A stretch of DNA of 64,000 bases from Bullera alba. Lineage: Eukaryota > Basidiomycota > Tremellomycetes > Tremellales > Bulleraceae. Positions 36,702-48,688 of this stretch are shown piece after piece (positions within the stretch are counted from its first letter, which is position 1; the number at the start of each line of letters is the position of its first letter). The stretch is from NCBI GenBank assembly GCA_001600095.1, contig BCIX01000001.1, forward strand, positions 2,629,198 through 2,693,197. Reading direction: 5' to 3'. Both the position numbers and the translations under genes were made by a program. The notes beneath the pieces are model-generated. The model was not told where the DNA came from and did no database searches. It was given only the letters and a program-made list of their open reading frames with translations.

Positions 36702-39037
36702 TCAAGCTTCATCTTCGGGCTGGGTAGACTCCTCGTCCACCGCAGCCTTGACGGGCGCATGGGCGGTACTGAGATCATGGTCCTCCACGCACAATCCTGC
36801 GAGAACGTATATGACACCGAGGACGATAGTACACACGAACACCGCATGCAGGGCTTTCTGCCAAGATGCGATAGCAGCTTCCTTGAGGTGCGGTGGCAGA
36901 GTTCGGATGAGTGCGGAAGAGTGACGGATATCAGCGATGATCTAGAGGCATAGTTGGTCAGCGATATGAACATTACCTCAGTGAGATCTCACTGACCTCT
37001 TCTGAGCCGTGACCTGTGATTCGCTTCGAGAGCTCTTTCTGAAGAATCGTCTGTTCCAAAGCCCCGCTGAGAGCTACACCGAGGACCTGGCCAGTCGTTC
37101 TCGCGACGTATGAGACTGTTTGTGTACGATCAATACAAGCCGCAAAGCCTCGCTAAGCACTCACGACTGGTCGCCGTGGCAATGCCCTCTCTGTTGACGG
37201 AAGCGATGAGGGCGACGACTGACAATCCAGTGATACCAGAGCCAGCAAGAGACGATACCGGGAGAGCTATCCAGAGCTGCCATCTATGGGTGTCTTTGTC
37301 AGCTGTGATATGTGGTACATGATTTTAGCGCTCACCCTGGTGTATGCTCGTCCCAGCCTGCCAGCATAATCGAGGAGATGATGCCGAAAACACCAGCAAA
37401 GCACAGCAGCCAGTAGTACTTGCCGTAGTGGCGGACATACCAGCCCATACTGACAGACGCACACTGGTAGACACACATCAGCCGCTATCTCCATCCCTGT
37501 GAGGATTTCATCGCTTACCATTCCTGTGACGGAGTAGGGCACCAGGTGAGCTCCTGCTCGCGAAGGATACATTTCTCGGACAGCGGTGTAGAACAAGGGG
37601 ACCGCATATAGCTATCTAGGTCAGAATGATGTTTTCCCACCATCATCGTTTCACTCACGTTACCAAACATGACCATGCTCAGAGTAAGATTGCTGACGAA
37701 ACAAGCAATTGGTGTCCTCTTGTGCAGTAGCTCCACCGGGAGCACAGGCTCTTTGGCGATCCGTAGCTCGACGATGAGGAATACAATGAACGTAGCGGCC
37801 CCAATGCCGAAGAGAGTCAAGATGATAGGCGATGTCCATTTGAGGTTCACATCGGTGGACTCGGCCTTCATCGAGATGGCGGTAAGCGGAGACGCGAGCC
37901 AGCCGGCAAGCAGGAGCGATCCGAGGAAGTCTACCCTCTTCAATGCTTCCCAAGGATGACTAGCAATCGCTTTGGCTGTTGGCGGCATAGGATACCTGAT
38001 CTTGAAGTAGGCAGCGAGTAGCGCGATCACAAACACTGGTATCTGTTGCAGAATGATCAGTCGAGGCGCATTTGCTATCCTCGGCACTCACCTGTACCCA
38101 GAAAGCAAGTCTCCAACTCAGATTGTCGGCGAAAAGACCGCCGATGGGACCACCAAGACTATGAGGAGAATCGATATCAGCTTTTATGGACTGTAAATCA
38201 ACGAATTGGTCTTACCCTCCACCTGCACCAAATAGGATGTTCATGTAACCCTGGAACAGCGCACGGTGGGATCTGAATACGAAGCGAATGTTAGCACGAA
38301 CAGCCTATTATGGTACTCAAAGACTCACAGAGGTACGATGTCGGAGACAACGGTGCTAGTGACTGTGTACGTGCGTGAGATAGGTGCTCTAATACAACCG
38401 AACCGAAGAACAATTCAACTCACTGGTCTGGATGCCTCCTCCTCCAAGTCCAGCGATACACCTCGCCGCTATGAGAAACTTCATGGACGGAGCGCACGCG
38501 CAAAGGATGTTGCCGAGAGCTGATAGTCAGCGCGGACCCTGGTCTCGTGCTCACCAAAGATCGAAGTCGCTATCAGGACACTGTTCCTTCTTCCGATGAT
38601 GTTGCACAGTCTGCCATAAAGGGGTGTCACGCAGCACACGGACAAGAGGCTGACATAGAAATCAGCGACGTCAACAGCTGAAGCTGTGGATACTTACTAT
38701 GATGTCCCCAGCCATGATGCCAGTTCGGTAGCCTCGAATTCGGAAGAGATAGGTCCAGCAAGAGTAGCGACTAGACGGGTGTGAGCCCTGACCGAGCGAG
38801 CTCGAACTTGACTCACCAATTGTCCCGTCAAGTGCTACGAGAAAAGCTGAAAGACAGATTGAAAGGAACTATACGGAATGTAAGCTACTGCTCATTGAAG
38901 GCCAGTTATCATAGCTCACTCACCAGGACCCAGAACGAGAATGGGGTCAACCCTATCAAGTTGTAATGTGGCTTCTTCTCAGTACGATCTGCTAACAGAG
39001 GCTGTCGCTCATCCATTTGGGAGTTGTTCGGCGCCAT
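36702..39037 (-). CDS. MFS transporter, DHA2 / vacuolar basic amino acid (Vba/Fnx)-like
   Basis: Fourteen-helix-type drug:H+ antiporter family; fungal Vba/Fnx proteins move basic amino acids into the vacuole, others export drugs. ATG 39037 starts MAPNNSQMDERQPLLADRT, whose acidic ERQPLL motif is a vacuolar dileucine-type sorting signal. Later blocks: ALKRVDFLGSLLLAGWLASPL, ELLHKRTPIACFVSNLTLSM, LYAVPLFYTAVREMYPSRAG, SYVARTTGQVLGVALSGALEQ and LPPHLKEAAIASWQKALHAVF. It is very similar in plan to the divergent neighbour at 39353 (shared LGVALSGA, ILQKELS, QKALH blocks), which points to gene duplication. Around ten introns; not all were fixed to the base. Confidence 0.86.
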
Positions 39038-39352
39038 CCTGCCAGCCCCTTAACCTCGTACAGAGCTCTGGCAAAAGAGAGTAGCTTGAGCAGGCGACAC
39101 ACGACTGAGTAAGAGAGTGACTGTCTGCTTCTTGGCACCGAAGTCTACATTGATTGATTTCACTGATTGGAAGGACGGCAGAAAACGGCCTGCTGCTCGC
39201 CGAGTGCTCGGGGATGTTTTTGGCTGATCGGCCATATCCGATGTAGAGCACGAGATAAGACGGAACCAATTTTGTGTTTGAGCGGTCAAATCCGCTGCGG
39301 CAACCGCCGGCAAGTGAGTGGTTGCAGACGATCTAGTCTCTAGATTGCAGAT
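39038..39352. promoter_or_regulatory. Shared promoter of two divergent DHA2 paralogues
   Basis: 315 bases between the ATGs at 39037 (-) and 39353 (+). No long repeat or palindrome is obvious; the short distance makes shared control elements likely. Confidence 0.5.
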
Positions 39353-41736
39353 ATGGCAGAGCTCGGAAACTATCTGTCATTCTATATCGCACTCATGAGC
39401 TCGATACAAGTCGTCTCCTCGACGGAGACCGAGAGGCAGAGGCTATTATCAGCTGGGCGCCCGACAGGATATGCTGCGGTCGCTGAGGAGGCTGGAAGCA
39501 AAGCTGGGGAGAAGAAGCATTTCAATCTCGTCGGATTGAGCGTGGTGGACTTTTGGCTACTGGTTCGTCGAGCGAAGACAAAGCGCAGGGATGCTTCTTA
39601 CGTATGTACAGTGCCTGTCTATCTGGGGATGCAGCTTTCTCAATGCGTTTGACGGCGTCGTCGGTGAGTTCACCTTATATCGATAGACCAGGTCTGACGG
39701 CTTTTGGTGCAGTGGCTACCCTTCTGGGCCCGATATCGTCATCCTTCAACAGAACCAATTTGGCATCATGGCTAGGTACATCATAGTGGGTCAAGTCCTT
39801 GTGGAAGCAGTGGATGTGGGACTTATTGTCTCCAAGCTTGCTGTCGCTTTGTTGTTTCACTCCTATCTATGGACGGTTGAGCAACATCATCGGACGTAGG
39901 GCAACGACCATGGTCGCCTTGGCCATCTTTGGTGAATCACAGGAGGTGTAATTTTCGGGATTGGGATTAACGATCTTAGGCGTTGGAAATTTGTGCTGCG
40001 CTATCGCTCCTAGCATGGAGCTGTTGATCGCTGCGAGAGCTCTCGCTGGTGTTGGGGGCGGAGGGCTGCCAACAAGTGGGCAACCGCAATCGTAGCTACC
40101 CAATGTTCACTCATCTGATCTCGATCTTAGTGACCTCGACAATATCAAGTGACATCATACCAATGTGAGTCTTTAGTTGGGTCCGCATCTGGAAGGACGC
40201 TCACAGTCCCCCTTCTAAGACATCTGAGAGGAATCTTCCAAGGTCTCTTGAACATTTGGTTTGGCTTGGGTACCGGTATGTCTGGAACTTCGGCACACAA
40301 TTCGTCTTCTGACTTAATGAAGGGCTTGGGGCTTCCCTCGGAGGTATCATCAACGACTCCATCGGTTGGAGGGCGTCATTCGGCATCCAGGTGAGCGATA
40401 ACACCGTATCCACTTAGAACGCCTGACTGACGGATTCCAGGTGCCAATCATTGCCGTCGTCATGGTTGCCATATTCTTCAAAGTCCGATACGAGCTCCCG
40501 GAAGCCGATACTCCTGGACGACTCGTCGAGAAGCAGACGCCTTACCAAAAGTTCCGGAGAATCGACTTTCTCGGTTGCTTTTTGCTCGCCGGATGGGTTG
40601 GATCCGCGTTGATCGCTAATTCGCTCAAGACGAACTCGACGGCTGTTGATAGCTACAAGTGGAGCGATCCTATCATACTCGGCTTGTTCGCAACATCAAT
40701 CGTGCTATTCGGTTTGTTTCTGTTTGTCGAGCTGAAATGGGCTGCCGAGCCCGTTATGCCATTTGAGCTGCTCCACCAGCAGACCCCGATCGCCGTTGCA
40801 GTCAACAACTTCATCCTCTCCGTCATGATGTTTGGTGCAGTGAGTAGATAGTGTGACCTCCCGCCCAGATCTCGCTGACGAAGAATAGCTTTACAGCGTT
40901 CCCTTGTTCTTCTCTGCCGTGAGGCAGATGACTGCATCGCAGGCTGGCAAGCATATGATTTCGAATTCCATTATGATCATCGTTGGCTCTCTGGGAACTG
41001 GATACATCGTCAGGACGACACAAAAGTACTACTGGTTGACCTTTGTCATGGGTCTGATCACAATCGCTACCAATATATGGCTGTCTTCATGGGATGAGGA
41101 CACACCGGAGTCAGTCCCGCTTCTAACCGGTCCTCGCGCATGATTGCTGACTCCCTTCTAGTTGGCAGCTTTGGATCGGATTCGCCCCAATGTCCTTTGG
41201 CTTTGGCGGAGTAACAACGACAACAATCGTAGGACTGATTGGAGATGTGGGTAGGGAATACGTGGCGGTGGCTACTAGTTGTGAGTGCTCCTCAATGATC
41301 ACGGGACTATACTTATACTTCTCTCATCAGTGTCATATGTCTTCAGGACTTTGGGTCAAGTGCTTGGAGTCGCTTTATCTGGAGCTGTACTGCAAGCTAT
41401 TCTGCAGAAGGAGCTCTCGGCTCGGATCACTGGCAAGGGTGCCGAAAAGGTACGTATAACTCGTCCTGACTAAGTACTGTTCGCTGAGTCCGCTTGCAGA
41501 TTATCGCCTCGATCCGACAGTCATCCGCCTCTGTCGCTCACTTACCAGACGATCTGAAGCATTCAGCGATCACTTCTTACCAGAAAGCTCTGCACGGGGT
41601 ATTCGTCTGCCTTATAGTTTGTGCGGCTGTGGGTGTATTGGCCGGTCTGGGTATGAAGGAGGTTCAGTTCAATAGTGCGGGTCAGATCAACGAAGATGAA
41701 GTGGATGAGGCGGAAAGGTCTCGGGAAGAGCTGTGA
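39353..41736 (+). CDS. MFS transporter, DHA2 / Vba-like, divergent paralogue
   Basis: Starts MAELGNYLSFYIALMSSI and carries ETERQRLL, again a dileucine-type signal. Several stop codons in the raw sequence between 39600 and 40400 all fall inside introns. After splicing, the conserved order is continuous: FLNAFDGVVVATLLGPISSS, NLASWLGTSYLLSLCCFTPI, YGRLSNIIGRRATT, APSMELLIAARALAGVGGGG, TSTISSDIIPIHLRGIFQGL, GTGLGASLGGIINDSIGWRA, and later ELLHQQTPIAVAVNNFILSV and FRTLGQVLGVALSGAVLQAI. The gene is therefore intact. It has about eleven introns. Function as for the neighbour: vacuolar amino acid transport or drug export, undetermined. Confidence 0.86.
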
Positions 41737-41863
41737 GGAGTTTATAGACTATGTATCGATATTGCATGGCATTTGATGTGACTATGGCTACAGGTTTACG
41801 GTTCTATGATCTAAACTTCTAATTTGCTCCATGCTGCGGCCATCCTCGGGGACGACGTCTATC

Positions 41864-44069
41864 TTAGTTCTTCAGGTCGTCCTGTTTGGCATACTTGCTG
41901 TGTTTGCGGATAACAGCACCGCTGCACAGCTCATTAGCGCTATATCCAGCTGGACGAGGAAGTAAACTCACTACTTGATGAAGAGGAATGGGGCGGGAAC
42001 GAAGAGGCAAGCGAGGCCGCCCAAGAGGGAGTTTCCGCCGCCGGTGCCTAAGCGCAAGAACAGAGCGTGGGCGAATAGAGGGAAAGCGGCCCCCCAAGTC
42101 GATCTGAAAAGATCGTTGAGAGTGAGGACGGAGCCCATCTCTTCGTTATAAACGTCGCTATGTAAAAGCATGATTAGATCTCTGCGCGCGCTATACCCCG
42201 CCTAGTTGGATGCTCACCCGAAGTACGCGAAGATTGTCTGGAATAGGATAAAGGCACCGATACCGAAGAACGCGGTGAAGATGACCGGGACAATCCAGTG
42301 AACGCTCTCGTATTGACCCGACCAACCGAAACCGAACATAGCGATGGGGATGCAAATCGCTGCGATCGGCGCAGGGTACAGCCGGCGTTCGGGTACGGGC
42401 ATAACACCGTCGTTGGCGTCAAAGATCGGTCCCAGGTATTTGTAGATGTAGAAGCAGAACACGGCACAAGCGCCCCATGCACCGATGAAGATGCCCAAGA
42501 ATCTGTCATGGACATCAGCGCTGAGATCGAGCAATCAGGGGTAGAGGACCCACGCTAAGCCCTGCTGTCCCGGGTTGAATCCTCGAGTCTCTACGAATAC
42601 GATCGGGAAGCTCTCAAACCAGAGGTAGAGGAGACCTGTCAATGTTAGCACAGCACGGATTGAACCAAAGGTGACACTCACCGTAAATGAGGGCAAGGTA
42701 CGTGTTGTATACCAGCAGAATCGGCTCGAAGAACAGCTGGAACGGTCTCCAGAGGATCTCTTTGGCAATGTCTCCACCGGTCCGGCCCTCATTGTCGATT
42801 TCACCTTGGGTCTTGAGATCTTGGTTACCCGTAGCCTTTCTCAGTCTCATCATTCGTCGGTGAAGGATCTTAAAGTTCACCCGGTCAGCAACTAGCGTCA
42901 CATCTGTCTACACAGTGTACTCACGTTCTTGCTGCTGGTTTCCGGGAAGACCATGATGATCAAGACGAGACAGGCGCCGCTGAGCCATGTGAGAATCCAG
43001 ATAGTCCAAGTCCAGCCCTTGGCCTGATATGCAAATCCTCTGCATCAAGTCAATTGCGAACCGCAATCCGCCCAATGTTACTCACCCAAGCAGGGGACCA
43101 AAGACTGGTCCACTGACAGCTCCGCAGCCCCATACGCCCAGGGCATAAGCCAAGTGCTTTGGCCTAAACATGTCGCCCATGGTGGCTCCGCCCACAGCAA
43201 GACATGGGGATCCGAAGAAACCAGCAAAGAATCGCATGGCAAGTAGAGTCTGGATATTCGGAGCGTAGATAGTCGGGAACTGGAGACCCACAAAGACGAT
43301 CAGGGTACCGACATAGACCGGCAGTCGACCGATTGCTGGAAACTCGGTGAGTGGACTCCAGATCATGGGGCCGATACCATATCCCAGAACGAATGTGGTG
43401 AGACCAACCAAGGCACTGGTCTGGGAGACGTCAAAGTGGTTCGTAACGCTATCTGGATTCGGGCCCGCGATACCAGCCGAGTAGATGGCGGAACCGACGT
43501 AGACTGAGAACGTCAAGAAGGACATCTGTAGAGCGACAAAGGTCTTGTAGCCGGTAGACCAGTTGTACCTAGATCGTCGATCAGTGTGCCGTACCGTGTA
43601 GGCCTTCAAGATGAACTCACGGGTTCTCGGGGTCATCTGGACCGTACCAAGTGACCAGATTGGGATCTTGGCCCTTTTCAGCATTCTCTGGGGACTGCGA
43701 GGGTACCTGTTCCGAGCTCCTCTCCTTGCTTTGCTGAGGCTGCTCTGCTGGCGCATCTTCCGCTACGACGGTGGTATTTGAGGACGATCTGGATCTAGCT
43801 CGTGGTGTCGGCTTGCCAGTCGTCTTTCCCTCCTTGCCAGCCTGACCTGCTTTCTCGTTGACCATTCCGTCGTGATTAGCAGGACCATTGTTCTCCCCAC
43901 TGGAATGTTCCGCCGTTTGTTGACGGGTCAAGGTACGTTGGATGTACTCTTTGGTGTAACGACGTGGAACCTCGATCTCATCGTGATACTTGAGTAGTCG
44001 ATCTCCAGACAGGATCCGAATTGCGGTACCCAGGGTTGTGCTCTGGAAAGCGCCTTTGTAGGGTGACAT
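41864..44069 (-). CDS. MFS transporter, DHA1 (polyamine/multidrug Tpo/Flr-like)
   Basis: Twelve-helix drug:H+ antiporter type 1. A hydrophilic N-terminus of about 150 residues (MSPYKGAFQSTTLGTAIRIL, then Ser/Gln/Glu-rich) precedes WYGPDDPENPYNWSTGYK, the hallmark before helix 1 of DHA1 transporters. Helix blocks: SSFVFGYG-like TFVLGYGIGPMIWSPLTE with the ExxGRxxVY motif (EFPAIGRLPVYVG), RFFAGFFGSPCLAVGGATMG, WGCGAVSGPVFGPLLGG and GWTWTIWILTWLSG. Later RGFNPGQQGLAWV. The tail is short and basic (KHSKYAKQDDLKN). About eight introns. Export of polyamines or xenobiotics is the family theme; the substrate is unknown. Confidence 0.88.
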
Positions 44070-44629
44070 ATTGCGAGTTGCACTTGGGGGCAGAGTGGAA
44101 TGAAAAGAGACGAGTCAGTCCCCCACGACCGCTGCTCGCGAATGTGTCGCGAGTTCCTTGTGTCTTGTGTCAGTTCGGACAGTGATGGGAGGAAGGGAAG
44201 TTGAGAGGGTGGCCACTTGCTTATACATCACCTCACCCCCGTCATCGAGTCATAGCTAGGGTGACAAATTTGGGTAAAAGCATGATCGAAAGATGGAGGA
44301 TGGTGGAGGAGGAGGTGGAGGCGGCTTTTGCTCACGAATCATCAAATCACTAGCAATTTACGAGATCTCGGATGAGTGACCGACGTCATATGTACAGCAG
44401 ATCTGTCTCATAGCAGCTGCTTGTTCTAATGTTCTTCCCTCGAGACTCTCGAGACTCCACATGCCATCAGATGCCACCTCGCCCGAAACGGCAGCGAGTC
44501 TCTCGCATCACCTTTACAACATCGAGATCCATGGTCCGGATCTGCTAAATATGAACAGTACTGTAGTTGATTGGATCAAGTAGCGCTTGTACTTGAAAGA
44601 TAATGTAGTGACAGTCAAGGGACTCCACC
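44070..44629 (-). other. Spacer with a purine-rich tract
   Basis: 560 bases holding the DHA1 gene promoter and the 3' end of the glycosyltransferase gene. A GGA/GGT-rich purine tract lies at about 44292-44325. No gene seen. Confidence 0.4.
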
Positions 44630-47044
44630 TCACCGGCTCCAGTTCACATCGAGTCGGGAGTAAACTAGCCAGCAGAAGATGGCCAGGAGCGATATCTTGA
44701 CCAAGTTTTCTGCAGCAGTCAGGCCGGTCAGCGCGTTGTCACTGGTTGTATCCAATACGGCCGCAGAGCCGACTCACTCAGATGCCAAACCGTCTCGCTG
44801 GTGTCAAACTTGCTCGCGGCGGAGTTCGATCTGGCTCTCGCATCCCGATGAGCCAGACCCCGGGAAACAACTCGATTCACGCGAGATATCTTCGGACTCT
44901 GCTGCGAGCTGGCCGACGGTATAGGCGTAGAATCGCCTTGCTCCGTGATGTGACCTTGACGCTGCAGAGTCGTTCGAATGGACTCTCGGTATCCGTCGAC
45001 GCATTTCTGTTCGCGGTTAGCACGAGTTGCGTAGAACGAAAACAGCAGCACAACTCACCTCCATGGCGTCCCACCAGGTGTATCCCTTGATACCGACCGT
45101 AGATCCTCGCTGACCCATCTCCTTCCGCAGCTTGTGATTCAGGACGACCTTGGCCAACAACCCCGCGTACTCTCTTGCAGCGGCATCGAACGTGGCCGAT
45201 TTGTGGTCTTTGACGGCTTGTGGCCAGTTCGTCGTGCCTGCAGGTAGTCGAAGCAGCAAACCAGTCTTGCCGTCCTCCACCAGGTCTCTCGTGCCTTCAG
45301 CATCTAAGCCTATCACCGGCTAAGTGGCCCGAGGTCAGCGTTCGGGCATGTCCATCTCGGAATGGAACTCACCAAGCCAGAGGCCAGGGCTTCGAGAACC
45401 ACTTGACCGAAAGTCTATATACTTATCAGCCTAGATTAGCGTCATCTTGACTCACCTCGGTAAAACTCGGAAAACCAAACACGTCTGCACTAGCGAAGCA
45501 GTCCGCCACGTCCTTGCCTACTTTCTGGCCCATGAAGACGGCGTCGTAGCCTTTGTCATTGCAGATGCCCTCGAGCTCAGAACGAGCAGGTCCATCACCC
45601 AGAAACACTAGCTTCGGGGGCAGGGAGCCCTTTGGTAGCATATCCAGCAGGTAAGCATACGCCGAGATGAGCAAGTGAATGTTTTTCTCCCATGAGCTAG
45701 GAGTAGGTCAGCTCTTTATATATCGCGCATGTGATTTGTGATACTCACATTCTGCCCAAGAACAGGATGACAACTCGCTTTGGCAGTCCGTCCAGATCGA
45801 TGGTGTGCTCGTCGTCGCTTGATGATTCGTCGCCATGTTGCAACACCTCGTCGATGCTCGGGACACTGGTATCACCTTCTTCGGCGAACACCTCTGGGCT
45901 CTGTGGCGGTGTTAGAGGCAAGCTTGCCTTCCGGCCTTGATAATGTATGCCGATCGCCTCGAGTTTCTCTTTCATTTGCGCGCTGCCCTTGACCCCAACC
46001 TCCTCCATCTGATACACCCTACTGTTGCTCGCCGTAGTTCGCACCCGATCATCATCACCCGACGGCGCTTCGCCAACGCCCCAAGATGCTCTGAGAGCCT
46101 TTGAGCGTACCCGTGGACCGAATAGGGAGAGATCGATCCCTCTCGACCAGATCCTGACTTGATCCCACGAATGACTCTCCAAGATTGCCCTGGTGGATGG
46201 AGATGGACACAAAGTGAGGACTGTCTTGGCGTATAACCATTGCTGGAATCGCCACATGATGGGCTCCAGCCTTGGCATACCGAACAACGTAGCGTAGGTA
46301 GCCAGATTGGTGTGATAGCTCGCAACAATGGCACCGTTGATTCCCGCTCCAAGCGCAGGTCCTTGTTCGGTCACCCAATCCTCCCCTGCCCAGCCCAATT
46401 CCATTGCCATGAGTGTTTGTGCGCCGAGCCAGATGGGATCAACGAAGTGCACGACATCGGGTTGAAACTCTTTGATTGTGGTGAGGAATTTGGGACGGAG
46501 AAAGTTGAGCTTGAGTCCAGGATAGATCACCAATGGGATACCTGCCGTTCCGACGAGGGGATGACCGGCGTACGAGTCGAGACCTGAGCCAGGACCGAGG
46601 AGCATGCACTGATGTCCTTCTCGTTCCAGATGCTCAAGCAGTAGTCCAAGTGTTCGAGTCACTCCGTCGACCTTCGGGAAGAAGTTTTCTATGGTTGATC
46701 AGCGTATGCTACTTGAAGCGAGCGCAATTGCCTTACTTACCGGTCACAATGACGATCTTCAGCCCGCTTTTGCCTCTGCCTTCAGAGATCCACTTTCTGC
46801 GCTCGATGCGCTCCTCGGATGTCATGTCTTTACGCCATTCCCAAGTGCTCTTGGGATGTGGAGCGGGGCTCGAGGAAGGAGCCGAGTGCGATACTGGAGG
46901 TGGGAGAGCGAAGGTATCGGGGTCCGAGAGTAGGCCGTCTTGAGTCTTTGTGTGACAATGGGACATGGCAATATTGTGTTGGCTTGAGTTGGTATGTGAG
47001 GTCGCAGGGGTGCAAGGTGTGAGTGGAGGAGTGAGGAGGTCCAT
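44630..47044 (-). CDS. Glycosyltransferase family 4 protein with a C-terminal membrane anchor
   Basis: Retaining GT-B glycosyltransferase related to SQD2/alpha-mannosyltransferases. The first ATG is 47044 (MDLLTPPLTPCTPATSHT); residues 1-75 are Pro/Ser-rich, then KIVIVT followed by NFFPKVDGVTRTLGLLLEHL, the standard N-terminal GT4 block. Next come DVVHFVDPIWLGAQ, ASYHTNLATYA, a variable insert of about 100 residues, VVILFLGRMSWEKNIHLLIS, KLVFLGDGPARSELE, VFMGQKVGKDVADCFASADVF and PSFTETFGQVVLEALASGLP with the EX7E motif. The last exon adds NLVKISLLAIFCWLVYSRLD, one membrane helix at the very C-terminus. Acceptor lipid or glycan unknown. Confidence 0.88.
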
Positions 47045-48145
47045 GATGAAGTGCACTCGAGGTCTTATACACAGTGAGGCGATGGGCGGTATGCGTGAAC
47101 CTTTGAGTTTGCCTTATGACGGAATTGAAAGGATCGACTAGATGACCAGTTTGGAGATGGTGAGATGGGAGGACGCGGGCGAGCTAAAAGGATGTTCAAA
47201 CGCGAATGGTGTGTTTCGGGGGCCTTCTGAGTGCGAAGGCTCAGGCGAGAGATGTCCAGTTATTGACGCTGATGGTGGAGCCGTCAATATCTCACAGTGA
47301 CCAAGCTACCGAGAGCTACGACTTGGGTTTGTAAAGACTTCAAAGCTCGGTGGTGGGGAGCAAACAGCCGTCCACGGCTGGCCTGTAGAGCATGTTGGCG
47401 GACTTTGACAGTGCAAGCCCAAACTGTGTCGAGCAGCGGGATCGCTGATGCGATCTAGCATGTTAGGATGCCGAGTACTAGAAAACATAGCGTGATTTGA
47501 AAAAGTTGACGAAAGACACGTTCGTATCTTGATCTATCTTGAAGTGATCGACCACACACTGGAATTAGATACGAGCAAATGGCATAGCGGGGGTGTGTCA
47601 GGACTCAGGCGTCAGCCGCATCAGCCGCGTCCAGCCAGGTCCAGCCCCGCACTGGAGCCATCTGGTAATCCTCCTATCTGTTTTCGATCGATGGAGACTA
47701 GGACTGAGTGTGGGCCAAAAGCCAAGGGTGTGTCTGTTGACAAATGGTGATGGAATCATGGAATCAAGAACGTTTATGCTGGAAACGTGCTAAGCCGGTG
47801 AGGAAGGGTGAGCTTGATAAGCGGTAGCCTTCTGTGACACGTCATCAACCTGAAATGCCACACCGCTATAATCCCGCTGAAACGCCAACTGGCTGTTTTC
47901 CGTGAGATCCAAACTCCGATAGACCGAACCCTGACTGCCAGCCTGGGCTCGGGCGAGAACCTGCTCGCTTCTCATCTCTCGTTTCTCTCATTCGTCCTCT
48001 CTTCCCCGTCATCACAACACATTCACATCCCATCAAAGCTTCCCATATCTATCCACCGCGAGCGACCTCTGCCTCTGGCATTGACCCAAACACAACAACC
48101 CCGTGTCTTTTACGTCTATTGAATCCTACACAAGTACTATTCAAA
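47045..48145. promoter_or_regulatory. Divergent promoter of the glycosyltransferase and bZIP genes
   Basis: About 1.1 kb without a gene. TGACACGTCA at 47835-47844 is a dyad with bZIP-type half sites and could be an autoregulatory site. From about 47975 the plus strand becomes pyrimidine-rich, as expected for a fungal transcription start region. Confidence 0.45.
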
Positions 48146-48163
48146 ATGTCCTTCTCCGCCTAA
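48146..48163 (+). promoter_or_regulatory. uORF1 in the bZIP leader
   Basis: ATG TCC TTC TCC GCC TAA, a five-codon open frame preceded by AAA at -3 to -1. It is the first ATG in the pyrimidine-rich leader, 543 nt (genomic) before the main start. Confidence 0.7.
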
Positions 48164-48289
48164 ACAACGGTTCTTCGAACGAGAACTTCCATCGTCAACA
48201 CCGACGATTTGAGCAACATCAAACCAATCCCTTTTCTTCCTTAACCAACCTACCCGAACCCCACCAGGTTCCTACCCCTCTTGCCCAAC

Positions 48290-48418
48290 ATGGCTTCCCT
48301 CACAGAGACCCGACCAGTCGCCCAGCGTTCACAACCCACACAAGCCGAAGAGACAGCTCTTCTTCAACAAGCCTCGACAGAGAGTTGTTGTCAGTTACTC
48401 CCAACTGCCCTCACATAA
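48290..48418 (+). promoter_or_regulatory. uORF2 in the bZIP leader
   Basis: An open frame of 42 codons (MASLTETRPVAQ...) ending TAA at 48416-48418. It is the only other ATG before the main start. A leader intron (about 48457-48508, GTGAGT...CTCAG) follows it. The order short uORF then longer uORF then main ORF is that of CPC1/GCN4-type genes. Confidence 0.7.
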
Positions 48419-48688
48419 CAAATCAACAAAAGCCCACGGGCATCGACACTACAAGGTGAGTAGCGTTATCAAAAGCCGCTGCGGGAACCCCACTGACTCT
48501 CCCTCAGTGATCAACAAGGAGCCTCAGCTTCCTTCCCTCTAGCTCTACCCCCTCCGCCCTCGTCCTCGAGACGCCTCGCAGTAGCATCATCAGCTACGAG
48601 CATCAGCATCAGCTACAGCTCTCGATTACCGATTCCGACCCGACAGACGATTGACCCAAGTCAAATCGACATTTCTGCCGACTCTCTC

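Noticed and set aside
39660..40400. Apparent pseudogene: several stops within the plus-strand DHA2 gene
   Set aside because: All stops fall in introns with GT-AG ends; after splicing the conserved DHA2 blocks are continuous and in frame.
48103..48459. 118-codon frame in the bZIP leader as an N-terminal extension
   Set aside because: It lacks any ATG (begins with GTG) and is not conserved-looking; the leader with two uORFs and ATG 48689 is simpler.
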